A program made the position numbers and the translations under genes. The notes below the pieces were generated by a model. It had not been told where the DNA came from, ran no database searches, and saw only the letters and a program-made list of their open reading frames with translations. This document shows positions 54,435 through 64,000 of a stretch of DNA of 64,000 nucleotides, in pieces; position 1 is the first letter of the stretch, and every line of letters starts with the position of its first letter. The DNA lies in the NCBI GenBank assembly GCA_949358305.1, contig OX442314.1, forward strand, positions 55,127,369 to 55,191,368. The letters are read 5' to 3'. Source of the DNA: Strigamia acuminata. Taxonomy: Eukaryota > Arthropoda > Chilopoda > Geophilomorpha > Linotaeniidae.

Positions 54435-55088
54435 CTATCCTAAACTGTGTATCTGTGTGTTTTGTATTTGTATTATACTCAACCACTCTGGTCCCTCTTG
54501 CCAAAAAAGATTATTAGTCAGTTTCTGCATCGTTACACCACGAGTCACCAGATCCGCTGGGTTCTCCTTGCCAGGACAATGGCGCCAGCAATCCTTGTCA
54601 GTCGTTTCGCCGATTTCTTTCACTCGGTTGAAAACGAATGTGACCGGTCTATTTTTGGTTTCTCTCAACCAATGTAAAACAATTTTTGAATCTGTCCATA
54701 ATGTAACGCGACTAGGTCCGAGTGTTAACTGTAATATTGGTACTAAGCGAGCTGCAATGAGGACACCCATTAACTCTAATTTCGGCAGTGTTAGCTTTTT
54801 CAATGGGGCCACGCGACATCTAGAAATGACAAATTGAGTATTAATAGTTTTTGTTTCTTTATTTGTCACTCGAGTGTAGGCGACCACGCCATACGCACGA
54901 GGACTCACGTTGCAAAAAATTTGAATCTGTCGCTCTTCTAAATCATCTCCCCAATTAAATAATTGCCTTGGAAAAGACAAACATTTAATTTCTGGCACTT
55001 GATTGTACCAGTCCGATCAGATTTTTCTCACATTTTCTGGGATTTCTGTATTCCAACCCAAGTTTAATTTCCACAATTGTTGGAAATA
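54435..55088 (-). pseudogene. BEL/Pao pol fragment (RNase H region)
   Basis: The frame shows LWKLNLGWNTEIPENVRKI, an in-frame stop near 55022, then PRAYGVVAYTRV, CRVAPLKKLTLPKLELMGVL, VTLWTDSKIVLHWLRE and WRHCPGKENPADLVTRG. These are the motifs of the BEL/Pao RNase H segment (VAPLKKLTLPRLEL, TDSxxVLxWL, NPADLxSRG). Protease, RT catalytic part and integrase are absent. Confidence 0.88.
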
Positions 55089-55229
55089 AATCTTTGCAAA
55101 GACGAGAAGTATGAATTTTCTGTTTTAAAAAGGTTGAAATCTTGCTGTTGTTCTAGTTTACTCGGGGGTTTGTATGTGATAGTGTTTCTACTTCTTTGTT
55201 GGGAAGTTTGAAAATTGGGATGGACTACA

Positions 55230-55365
55230 CGTCACGTATCAGGTGTCTAATTCTCCTTTTTCACCAAAACTCAGTGTCAGGCGTTAGATGTCAGGTGTCA
55301 GGCCCCTGACTATTCCGGCTGACACCTGACAGTTAGTCAGGTGTCAGGTGTCCGTAGTCGATTGA
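55230..55365. repeat. GTGTCAGG cluster
   Basis: Repeated short GTGTCAGG and complementary CTGACACCTGAC motifs, able to form small hairpins. No gene. Confidence 0.6.
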
Positions 55366-55369
55366 CTTT

Positions 55370-55665
55370 TACCGTGTAAAAATTGATTTTTTTGCGCGTT
55401 AAAACTGCCTTTTGTCAAAGTAGGAAATATTATTTTTTTTCCATTTTAATTTTTAATGTGTTGACTTCATAGAGAGAACGATTTTTGGGAGAAAACTGAA
55501 TCCGTGTACCGAGCTAGCAAAATGGTTTACAATTCTTATTTTCTGTTCTAAAAAAATAGAAATTTGCCAAAAATAATTTCATTTAAAAACAAAAAAAACT
55601 GTCCAAATAATGGAAAATAAAAATTTGGCCATTTTTCTATTTTCCATTTTCCAATTGAATTTAAA
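55370..55665. repeat. Dispersed repeat, partner of 31374-31650
   Basis: Same block order as the copy at 31374, including GAGAGAACGATTTTTGGGAG. The left edge keeps two degenerate units of the 21-bp minisatellite. Confidence 0.8.
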
Positions 55666-55750
55666 CAAAGTAATGAGAAAGTGGGAACTGAGTGGTGCAG
55701 GAATATCAGGGAGTTGAGTTGTGGACATCAGTTCGTGAATAAAGATTTAC

Positions 55751-55936
55751 AAGCGAAGAAGTTTGAATGCAAAAATTACTGTGAATAGAAAACCTTTCGT
55801 GACATAGTATGAAAAGAATGTTTATTCACGAACAGTTTAGTTCGTGAATAAACATTTACACTGCTCCATTCTTTTCATACTATGTCACGAAAGGATTTCT
55901 ATTCACAGTAATTTTTGCATTCAAACTTCTTCGCTT
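55751..55936. repeat. Long hairpin: 70-bp inverted arms with a nested inner hairpin
   Basis: 55751-55820 and 55867-55936 are reverse complements with one mismatch. The 46-bp spacer holds a second inverted pair (TTTATTCACGAAC / GTTCGTGAATAAA). A further AGTTCGTGAATAAA lies just outside at 55731. No coding capacity. It ends about 190 bp before the donor of the non-coding first exon of the channel gene. Confidence 0.92.
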
Positions 55937-56125
55937 GATGTTTACATATACATTAAAATTGTGCACTGAATTAATCATATGTAAACACTGCATTGAAATG
56001 TCTCACGGTATATTTACACTTCTTTGCAAAAATGACATTTCAATAGAAATCCAGTTAATTCAAATTGATTCGCAGTTCCAGCAATTCATCTGACAACTCG
56101 CAAGTCGCAACCTGCTACAATACAG

Positions 56126-56195
56126 GTAAGAAATTCAAATAATCTTTTGAATTTAAAATATTGGGTTATGTGTGCTGTATACCAACATTGAACAG
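56126..56195 (+). other. Probable 5' UTR intron of the DEG/ENaC gene
   Basis: Donor ATACAG|GTAAGA at 56125/56126 and acceptor TTGAACAG at 56195, 66 bp before the ATG. Both fit the consensus. Confidence 0.5.
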
Positions 56196-56261
56196 CACTT
56201 TATTCCGACTTTCGATTTATTGCTTCATTTTTTACGCAATATAGCGAGAAAAATAAGCACA

Positions 56262-59200
56262 ATGGGTGAACACAAACTTCTTCGACCATTTGAAGGACCA
56301 TTTGAAGGAATTCGTCGACGTCGAGAAAGAAAAATTCGATACGTCGTTGGCAATGTGTTTGCAGAGCAATCAGAAATTCCAGCATTTATCAAATCACTGG
56401 TAAACATTTCAAAAAAGAAAAGAAAGATGTCCATTCTATTTTTCACATTACTCATTGAAAATTTGGGAGTGTGTTTTTTCCAAACTGAAGAGCGAATTTT
56501 GTATTACATGAGCGAACCAACAATAGTTGATGCATATTTAATTGATACTGGACATCGCTCTTTCCCACACGTTTACATTTATCCGGATACAACACCAGCA
56601 TATCGAAATTTTATTAAAGGAAAAGCAGGCTACAGAATTATCGTACAAGGCTGTGATGGATTCAATGATCTGTATTGGCAATATTCAATTCCAATGCCAG
56701 AAATTCTAAAATATTTGAGTATACCTGGCTACATAACTGATGCCCACTTTACGATGGTAAGTCTTCATTTTCCATTTCTATTCACCAATAACTAAGCAAA
56801 TGCTTTTACAGGGAAAATTACGCAGTAATCTTACAATTAAAAACCTTCTTACTCTTCTTGAGCCGGTTACTCAAGTTTCAAGCGGCAAGTTAGCAAAATT
56901 AAAAAATACATGCTTTATTATCAATGTTCCTTTTTCTCTAGAGGTCACACTTCCATTTGGAAATGTTAATTACAAATTAGTAGTCAAACTAAAAATTCCA
57001 AAGCAGTGCAGATTTTTTAAAGTAAGTCATTAATTTAGCAGAATTTATTCAAATAAATATTTCTGCTTGTCTCACCAAATATTGAATTAATCAAACTATT
57101 TTGCAGATAATCAGAATTTTTTATAAAACTTTTTTATAATTCTCTTTACCAATGTTACATCATAACAATTACTGATAATTTCTGTATTTGGTTGGAAACT
57201 TGAAACACTTGTTGCACCATTATTCCTTTTGTTTTCATTAGATTTAAATAAAACGTCTTTTACTTTAAAGGAAAGGAGTGTCGAATGCACACTGCTAGAA
57301 ATAATCAGAGAAAAAGAGGTGTAAAAGCATTACCGGTATACACCTTTTCAAAATGTGTAATATCTAAAGTTGTGTTAAAATGTTTAATTGGGAAAAGTAA
57401 AAGGCATCAAACTTAAAAATATGTAAGCAATGGAGTTCATTGACACCTACTTTCCTGCAAACCATAAGACATTCAGAAAATATCTTTAGTATCCTAAATT
57501 CAAGTATTTAATTTGTAAACACATCCAAAGTATGATTTCGTTTGGTCACTAATTTGTTCAATTATATTTCTTAAACTTCACTTTTATTTGCACAAATAAC
57601 GTGATTAGACAATGCATTCCCTGTCATGTAATAATAATTTCTTACAGAAGACGGAAAACATGAGAGGGAAACTAAAAAAAAAATTAATTTTGTAGTGGAA
57701 TTGATGTTGTTTTATTTTTTCTTCAAATTTAAAGGTATTAATACATCCATTACCAGTAGGACATCTTACATATGAAGAACCAGTTGAAATGCCATTGGAA
57801 CATGACGGACTACCAATTAATAATGTTGCTATAACTACTGTGCTAAAAGTAAGACATGTTTGTTTAAAACATACGGAGTACAATTTAACATTTAACAATA
57901 TCAACTACCGAATGTCAAATACCAAATATCAATTAACAAATACCAAATATCAAATATCAAACACCAAATACCGGTATTTACCAATACAAGAGCATACAAA
58001 CCTATAAATGTCAGGCAATATAGAAGTTTGATGACACGAAATTTTTAAACCATGTGACTGTTTGGCCACCCAAGAGTAACTTGCGTAACTGCCACACATT
58101 GCCCAGGGGTATGACCCAGTGAGGGTTGGAGGGAGCTGACTGGTGCTGGGAGAAGAGAGTATGAGAGCGACCACCGTAGAGAGAGAAGAGCGCTGGGTCT
58201 CAACCGAGACAGGTGTGTGTAAGAAAGGTCTTGAAGCCAGCAAGGGCAGTCTTGCACTGTGCTGACTCTGCTCTCTTCCCCATTCACCATTGCAACGCTC
58301 AGTAGTATGACGATGGGTCCGCTACAGCCACCATGAGCGGCTGCATGTGTCGGACAGGTGAGTTCGACAGTTTGGTTATGTTTTACCGATCTCGTCATAC
58401 CTGGGGTTTGCGCCCTGTGTGTGACGGGTCGGTTGCCGGTGTGACGTGTCTGCATGGCACTGCCAACACGTGAGTAGACAGGAGTCTCCAACCTCTAGAT
58501 AACAGATTAAAGGCCAACAACTAACTATCTAGAATTTCTTGGAGTCACAAACCATGGTAATCAGTCCACAGGCTACCATGGAGAAGACCATACCTGTCAC
58601 AACCACTTTAGTCCAAATGTGGTATTTGTTTATGTGAGTTTTGGGGCTTGTTTATGGCTACTTTTGGTGTTTCCAAGAAAAATAAAACGATAAAAACAAA
58701 ATTTGAACGCACCAAATGTAAAACTAAAAAAGAAGTAGAAAACCTTTGACCGCTTGGTCAACCACTGTGACCTGTGACACTCCATACACTGCCCAGTGGT
58801 CATCCCCTTTCACAGGATAGAGTGACCCAGCTAGAGAAGGAGGGAGCCGAGTGGTGTGGTGAGAGAGGCGGAGCTGAGGGAGCAGAGAGGAAGGACGTGC
58901 TGTAGAGAGAGAGAACATGTGTACAACGAAGGCCCTAAACTCCGGCAAGGGCAACCATGCTTGTTGCCGACTCTGCTCCTCTCACCATTCACCACTGTGA
59001 CACTCAGTAACATGGCGATATGCCTGTTGCAGCCTCCATGAGCGGATACAGTACATGGGTTGTACAGGGTACATATGACAAAATGTCCGTTAGTGACCGA
59101 CAACGTCACCTGGGTGTGACGGGTCGGTTGCTGGTGTAGCGTGGCTAACAGCACTGCCACACATGAGTAGATGGGAGACTGCGACCCCTATTCACGGATT

Positions 59201-61982
59201 AAAGGCCAAAACCCAACAATCAGGAGTCCCTATCTCAATCATTTACATGAGTATGCGTCTCTCCTATGGTAGTCAATCCTTAGACTGCTGTGGGTAAGAC
59301 CATACCAGTCACAAACTGTTTGCCAATCCCCACATCCAAAAATGTTCATTTTTTCCACGTTTTTTAGAACATGCTTATTTTGAAGCTGCGATAATTTGGT
59401 GGGTGTGTCTCTGCAAGCTCTGATTCCTTGCGACAAGGTGTATAACTAGTCATTCTTAAAAAATTTAACAAAAAATAAAATTTACTTTTATTAATAGAAA
59501 CACTATTGATCATGAAATTTAATACACCCAATATTATCAAGTTGTAAATTTTCTTTCAGTCTATTCAATTTGAGTAATATTCATACCGGTAATATCTAAA
59601 TTCATGTTTCAGTATAACTTCATCAATACAAAACGAAATCCTTGTGATGACAATTTGATTGACTGCTTGCGTCTTTGCCTCTTGAAACTTATTAGTTGCA
59701 GGTACACGTATTTTTAATTTATCAACAACCTAACACAATGTAACTGCACTTATTTTTATAGATATCCATTTTATGAAACAAGATACCTGCCAAAATGCAA
59801 TGACACTTACCTAAGAGACCAATACCAAATGTTGATAGACTTTAGTCGTGAAACCGCCAACCTAATAAAACATTGCAAATGTCTCGATGTATGTGAAGTG
59901 ACAAAACTAAGCATAACCTACGAAGAATTGCCTAGCTCTGAGACTATCCTCGATGTAATCGTTGTAAATAATTATGAACGAACATTGCAAGAACGTGTTT
60001 TATATGACATAATCTCTTTACTGTGTGACATTGGTGGAAACATTGGACTCTATTTCGGCATGTCCTGTTTGACACTCGTCCACATATTTATTCACATCTG
60101 CAAAATGCCCTTTATGAAGTTCAGAACAATGACAAAGGCAAATTCCAAGTGGAAACACAAAATTCAGAAAATTCTTGGAAAAAATCAGAAAAAACGAGGC
60201 AAATCTTTCCGCCAACAGAAACTGAAAAACTCGGTTTTTCTAATTCTCATACTCATGTCAGTTTACAATGTCTACAATCAAATTGTGACTTATTTTGACT
60301 TTCCACTCGTCAAAACTGTTAGTCTCATAAGAGATGACATTATCCATTTTCCACTCATTGGCAGTTGTCCAGATACTGACAGAATATATGAGGCTAAAAA
60401 TGTGTTAGCTGAAACCCTTGGTAGAGATTGCCATAATTACCAACTCTTTGACTTACTCCACCCTTCATCTGAATTTGTTAACAATTCACTCAAACTATGG
60501 AAGGCCTCTAAGGACAATAAAGGAAAATACTTATCTGATTTACATGGAATGTATCTGTGGAGCGATGTATGCGATTGAACTTTTAAATCACCCAAAAATA
60601 ATCAGAATTCTCTTTTGAGTGGCACTCTCTTTCTAGTACAAGCTTCCACCGCTTGGTAAGGTGTCCTAGGAACCCATCTGCATCAGCCTACCAGCTTTTC
60701 ACAACAACTCCTGTTGATACATTGATGCAGATCGGTTACTAGAACACTCACCTAACAGGGAAGCTTGTACTAGAAGGGATATGCTCCCCTGCCCTACGCA
60801 GAAGAAAATTCTCATAATTGTTGGTTACCCCTTGTATTTGTAAATAATCTTTGACTCCATATCATTCCTCAATATCCTCATTTAACTCTGTTTCTTAATA
60901 ACACAATTTCTTTTACAGTATAAAATAACAGACTCTAAGGTTATATCCATATCATATTTGTCAACAATATTTGGAATGTGTACAGTGTTTAAAAAAGGTG
61001 CAAAGAATTACCAAAATACAAATACTCTTTCTCTTTCACTTTTATATGTTTACAGTTAATGAGACATATTTTCCAAAGAAAAACGGTGTGCGGTTTAAAG
61101 ATGGAATCAAGCTTTTTGGAAAAAACTGCAATGAACATCAACCAGTGAGATCTTTTGTGAATTCAATTCTCAAAATAACGTTTATTATTATTTTTTTGTA
61201 TTCATTGTAGAACTTCATTTTGCCGCAAAATCAATTTTTTCATCCTAAACACATTTTTTACACGTATCGTAACCACAACATTAAAATCGATTTTTCGCGT
61301 CAAACGGTAGAATTTCTGCTCATGGTAAACTCACTGGTCACTGCTATTTGCTGAATTTGTTATTTTCAGCTAATTCGAGTAAATACTCCCAAAAGTCACT
61401 GTCAAGCAAATCAACTTGCTACCAAATGTGAGCAGAAATGTTTCAAAACCAAGCTCGACGAGCAATCATTCTCATGCAAGTGAGTTTTTTAAATTAATTT
61501 CACAGATTCCTTTGTACGTCCACAGCATCAAAAACTATGAATTTCAAGCTTACTAAATAAAATCCAAATTGATGCTTAGCTGAATAAATCATTATTCATT
61601 TACACAAATGCACTGACCCTATACATTCAATTCTGTTAGATTACCGTTTATGGAAAACAATTTGTTACCTTATTGCGAGGATCACATAACAGCTAAGAGA
61701 ACTACCAAACATTATTTGGAAACTCAATTCAAGACAGATCCTCAGAAAGACTGCTCATGTGCACCACGCTGTGAAGAAACAATATTTTTACCTTTAATAA
61801 TTAAAGAAAGTGGCACACCCAGTTCACCATACGACGTTCAATACGCAATTGACAGCAACATCCGAGAAGTAATAGAAGAACAGAAAGTAATATTCCTTGT
61901 CAAATTGCTCTGTCAAATTGGATCAATTTTTGGTATTTTGACCGGTCTTTCAATATTTGCTTTCATTGAACATTTTATTTGA
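56262..61982 (+). CDS. Tandem DEG/ENaC (pickpocket-type) channel: two subunits in one chain
   Basis: Nine exons join in frame to 777 residues: 56262-56756, 56812-57021, 57735-57848, 59613-59701, 59762-60566, 60919-60997, 61056-61144, 61370-61479, 61640-61982. DEG/ENaC subunits are two-pass sodium channel subunits that work as trimers. Unit 1: TM1 about 56-74 (MSILFFTLLIENLGVCFF), post-TM1 FPHVYIYP, a short extracellular part ending CKCLDVCEVTKLS, TM2 about 386-416 (LLCDIGGNIGLYFGMSCLTL, GMS filter 402-404). A basic linker (417-458) runs, within one exon, into unit 2: TM1 about 460-480 (VFLILILMSVYNVYN), FPLIGSCP, CSCAPRCEETIF, and TM2 751-777 (LLCQIGSIFGILTGLS, GLS filter). Both extracellular domains are shorter than usual. 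The exon set is inferred from consensus sites. Confidence 0.8.
57895..57990. repeat. Degenerate CAAATACCAAATAT short repeat
   Basis: About 90 bp of imperfect 7- and 14-bp units in the same intron. Confidence 0.7.
58050..59235. repeat. Two diverged tandem copies of a ~500-bp repeat in a channel intron
   Basis: 58050-58560 and 58740-59235 share, in order, CACTGCCCAG/CATTGCCCAG, GGAGGGAGC, AGAGAGAGA-type runs, CATTCACCA, AGTA-CATGG/ATGAC, CCATGAGCGG, GTGTGACGGGTCGGTTGC, CACTGCCA, ACATGAGTAGA/ACGTGAGTAGA and ATTAAAGGCCAA. The period is about 670 bp. Class unknown. Confidence 0.8.
60629..60777. mobile_element. 149-bp MITE in channel intron
   Basis: Inverted ends TTCTAGTACAAGCTTCC on both sides. 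Similarity continues to TCTGCATCA about 55 bp in (left CCATCTGCATCAG, right in complement CGATCTGCATCAA). No coding capacity; target duplication not clear. Confidence 0.75.
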
Positions 61983-62058
61983 TTCAATAGTTCAGAAAAT
62001 CACAATTTAAATTTACAATCCTTTTTATAATTCCTGTGCTGTCCTAACTAAAGTCCAT

Positions 62059-62420
62059 GAAGAATTACTGCACACATAAAGCAAAGCGTGACCTTTATTC
62101 AGTCGTATACACGAGTTTATTTATTCGCACACACGATATCGTACAAACCACACGTTATTGTAACGTAACCGGAAGTCCCGTTACACGAGCTTGGTCCGCG
62201 AGATTATACTCCAACTCCCCTGGCGGTGGAAACCCTCATTCGGGATTTATAGACATTGGAGCCAGGTGTCTTAAAAGAACTAGACACACCTTCACCTGAT
62301 CAATTTGTAAAACTCATAAGAAATCCCTCAAATTGTAATCTCAAAATTAAGCACAAATAAAGACAAAAATACACTTGTAATGCAGCAAATGAAAAGATTA
62401 ATAAAATACACTTATTTTAA
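62059..62420 (-). repeat. Copia LTR (3') of the second Copia fragment
   Basis: On the minus strand, GGTGGAATA is followed by TGTTTTAAAATAAGTG at 62420; the probable end is GCAGTAATTCTTCA at 62059. Inside are TATAAATCCCG (about 62253) and GAATAAAGGTC (about 62097), in the right order for promoter and polyadenylation signals. Confidence 0.6.
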
Positions 62421-62880
62421 AACATATTCCACCTTGGTTTGAACACCAGCAATGCTTCTGCAATGTTACAGCCTTCGTTAGCATATCCGCGATCATCTGA
62501 TCGGTTCCGGCGTGCAGCAATTCCACTTCTTCGTTCTCGATCTCATCTTTAACAAAACAGTATCTTAAATTGATGTCGGTGTGCAGTCGTGCAGCAACTC
62601 CCATCAGTTTGCTCAATCCCAGCTCTTGCATGAACTTCTTGAACTTCTTTCCTCTTTTACTGCCTCGCTAATGGCGATGAACTCGGATTTGCAGCACGAC
62701 GTTTGTTTTGACGACTTCCAAACTATTCCGGCTCCTGACAGCAAGAAAACGTATCCGGTGGTCGATTTTCCATCCTCTGTGTTACAGTTCCAGCTTGCGT
62801 CAACATACCCCATCATCTGGTCCTCGTTTCACCCAAATTGTAATTTTTTTTTTTCGTCTCCTTCAAATACCCTAAAATTT
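62398..62880 (-). pseudogene. Copia-type pol fragment 2 (RNase H)
   Basis: Reads GYLKETKKKNYNLGETRTR, then GYVDASWNCNTEDGKSTTGY, VFLLSGAGIVWKSSKQ, SEFIAISEAVKE, and, in another frame, LHTDINLRYCFVKDEIENE, HAGTDQMIADMLTKAV. This is the Copia RNase H and C-terminus, with a frameshift near 62635. It is a different family from the fragment at 24104. Confidence 0.85.
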
Positions 62881-63116
62881 GCTTTCCCATCTTCTAGCCA
62901 CGAGAGTGACTGGCCGCGTTGCTATTGTAGTGACGATGGCAATTACGATCGTGATGGCAATACCAATAACTGGCGAGGTCGCTGCAAGGCACGGCGTGGT
63001 ATAGAGATAACCGACCACGCTGCCCATGCGGCCCTCGGCCACGTGGTCAGCGGTTATTTAAAATTTATCTCCAGGTAAAAAAAATCTGCAGAATTCTGCA
63101 GGAAAATTGCTAGTTA

Positions 63117-63432
63117 GGGGCCGTCCATAAATTACGTAACGCTCCAAGGGGGGGGGGAGGGGGTTTCAGATTTTTTTACGGGTCATTAGTAAGGGAGAGG
63201 GGGGGGGGTTCTCAATAATGTTACAGTCCTTGAAAATTTTTTTTTTAATGTTTTAAAATTGAAAATATCGCAGTTTTGAGACTGATTTTTGAAAATTTTT
63301 GGGGGGGTGATTTCAGTTTTATTACGTAATTAGGTGGGTGGGGGTTTGGGAATTTGTTACGGCCTTGTTACAGAGGGGGGGAGGGGGTCTAAAATGCCCA
63401 CAATTGGCGTTACGTAATTTATGGACGGCCCC
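63117..63432. mobile_element. 316-bp MITE, PIF/Harbinger-like
   Basis: 26-bp perfect inverted ends starting GGGGCCGTCCATAAATTACG, flanked by TTA on both sides (63114-63116, 63433-63435). A 3-bp TTA duplication with GGG-starting ends fits PIF/Harbinger. The interior is G-rich, with long G runs. Confidence 0.8.
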
Positions 63433-63540
63433 TTAACTCCCAGATGGTCAATCTCCAAAGACGACGCTTTGGTGCCCACAATGCACCTATTTGGGTGCAA
63501 AATAATTTTTAAAAAAAGGCCCGTAGCTGAAGCGCTTTAA

Positions 63541-64000
63541 ATTGTTAGAAACATGGTGGACATGCTTTATAGTTAAAGTTTGTAGTTACAATTTACATAA
63601 AAATGTTTAAATATTAACAATTTTTTATTTCAAACAGTTATTCTTTTTAGATTATTCAATTGGTGAAAAAATGTTGCCAAATCAGCAGAATCAATAATAT
63701 TACTCATGATACGTCCATGTCTACTTGACCAAACATTCTTCTTCTTCTTGTCTCCTACATTTGACTGTTGTTTTTTCCTCGGATTCAAACTTTCCTCTTC
63801 CGAATCCGACTTCCGTCTCTTATTCTTAACTCCTTGTCTCACCCGCGCAATGTCTTCATCGGTAAACTGGATGTCCAGAAGTGGTTTTAAGCTTGGCAAA
63901 ATTTTATTTCCTCCAGTTTCAATAAAAGAAAACAGCATCTCGTCCACTTTATGCCAACGTTCAGCACAACACCTCAACCAATCTGGGTTCACCACGTGCA
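63541..64000 (-). CDS. Second FCP1-like phosphatase copy, C-terminal part, runs off the window
   Basis: The last 121 residues match the copy at 19241-20581 closely: VNPDWLRCCAERWHKVDEM, IQFTDEDIARVRQGVKNKRR, the Lys run, and ATFFHQLNNLKRITV. Differences include amino-acid changes (for example NLNV/NSNV-type) and whole-codon deletions only, so the frame is kept. The stop is at 63630. The shared DNA continues about 90 bp past the stop (63541-63629). Confidence 0.85.

Noticed and set aside
62581-63078. 165-codon plus-strand frame
   Set aside because: Most of it is antisense to the Copia RNase H fragment, and the rest is low-complexity DNA.
1-64000. tRNA or rRNA genes
   Set aside because: No cloverleaf with A and B boxes or rRNA core could be found by eye; a tRNAscan run would be needed to exclude them.

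Overview
This is eukaryotic nuclear DNA, almost certainly from an arthropod. Genes have GT-AG introns, there are TATA and initiator motifs, and no operons. The intergenic DNA is AT-rich and full of transposons. Several short arrays are built on CCTAA, the complement of the arthropod telomere unit TTAGG. I cannot name the species.

Host genes, left to right: (1) the last four exons of a nuclear receptor of the NR2C (TR2/TR4, HR78) type, 13076-15509 (+); (2) an intronless FCP1-like CTD phosphatase with a BRCT domain, 20581-19241 (-), with a second partial copy at the right edge (63995-63630 and beyond, -); (3) an intronless nuclear poly(A)-binding protein (PABPN1-like), 32091-32693 (+), with a clear TATA/Inr promoter; (4) 0.6 kb downstream, a chimera joining a copy of the PABPN1 coiled-coil segment to a nine-finger C2H2 array, broken by a frameshift; (5) a TRF-type Myb exon, 39334-39089 (-); (6) a seven-exon DRC10/IQCD dynein-regulatory-complex gene, 45714-48365 (+), one intron of which appears to be GC-AG; (7) the last two exons of DCTPP1, 53465-53169 (-), convergent with DRC10; (8) a nine-exon DEG/ENaC channel gene, 56262-61982 (+). 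One uninterrupted exon of that gene carries TM2 of one channel unit and TM1 of a second, so it predicts two channel subunits in one 777-residue chain.

Mobile DNA fills most of the rest. Positions 1-12117 hold a large Ty3/Gypsy-type element with 1017-bp LTRs in inverted, not direct, orientation. A 3' ORF lies directly behind a splice acceptor, and gag and pol are joined by two A-AAA-AAC slippery heptamers. An intact young Gypsy element (48376-53137, identical 157-bp LTRs, 6-bp target duplication) sits between the stop codons of DRC10 and DCTPP1. There are decayed Copia, BEL/Pao, Tc1-like and P-element copies, the Tc1-like one apparently nested in the P-element. Non-autonomous DNA elements include a MULE derivative, hAT and Harbinger-type MITEs and several unclassified ones. 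Minisatellites, dispersed repeat families and a 70-bp-arm hairpin complete the picture.

The strongest candidates for something undescribed are the tandem DEG/ENaC gene, the inverted-LTR element with its spliced 3' ORF, and the PABPN1-zinc-finger chimera. All calls come from reading the sequence and recalling families; no alignment or search was run.
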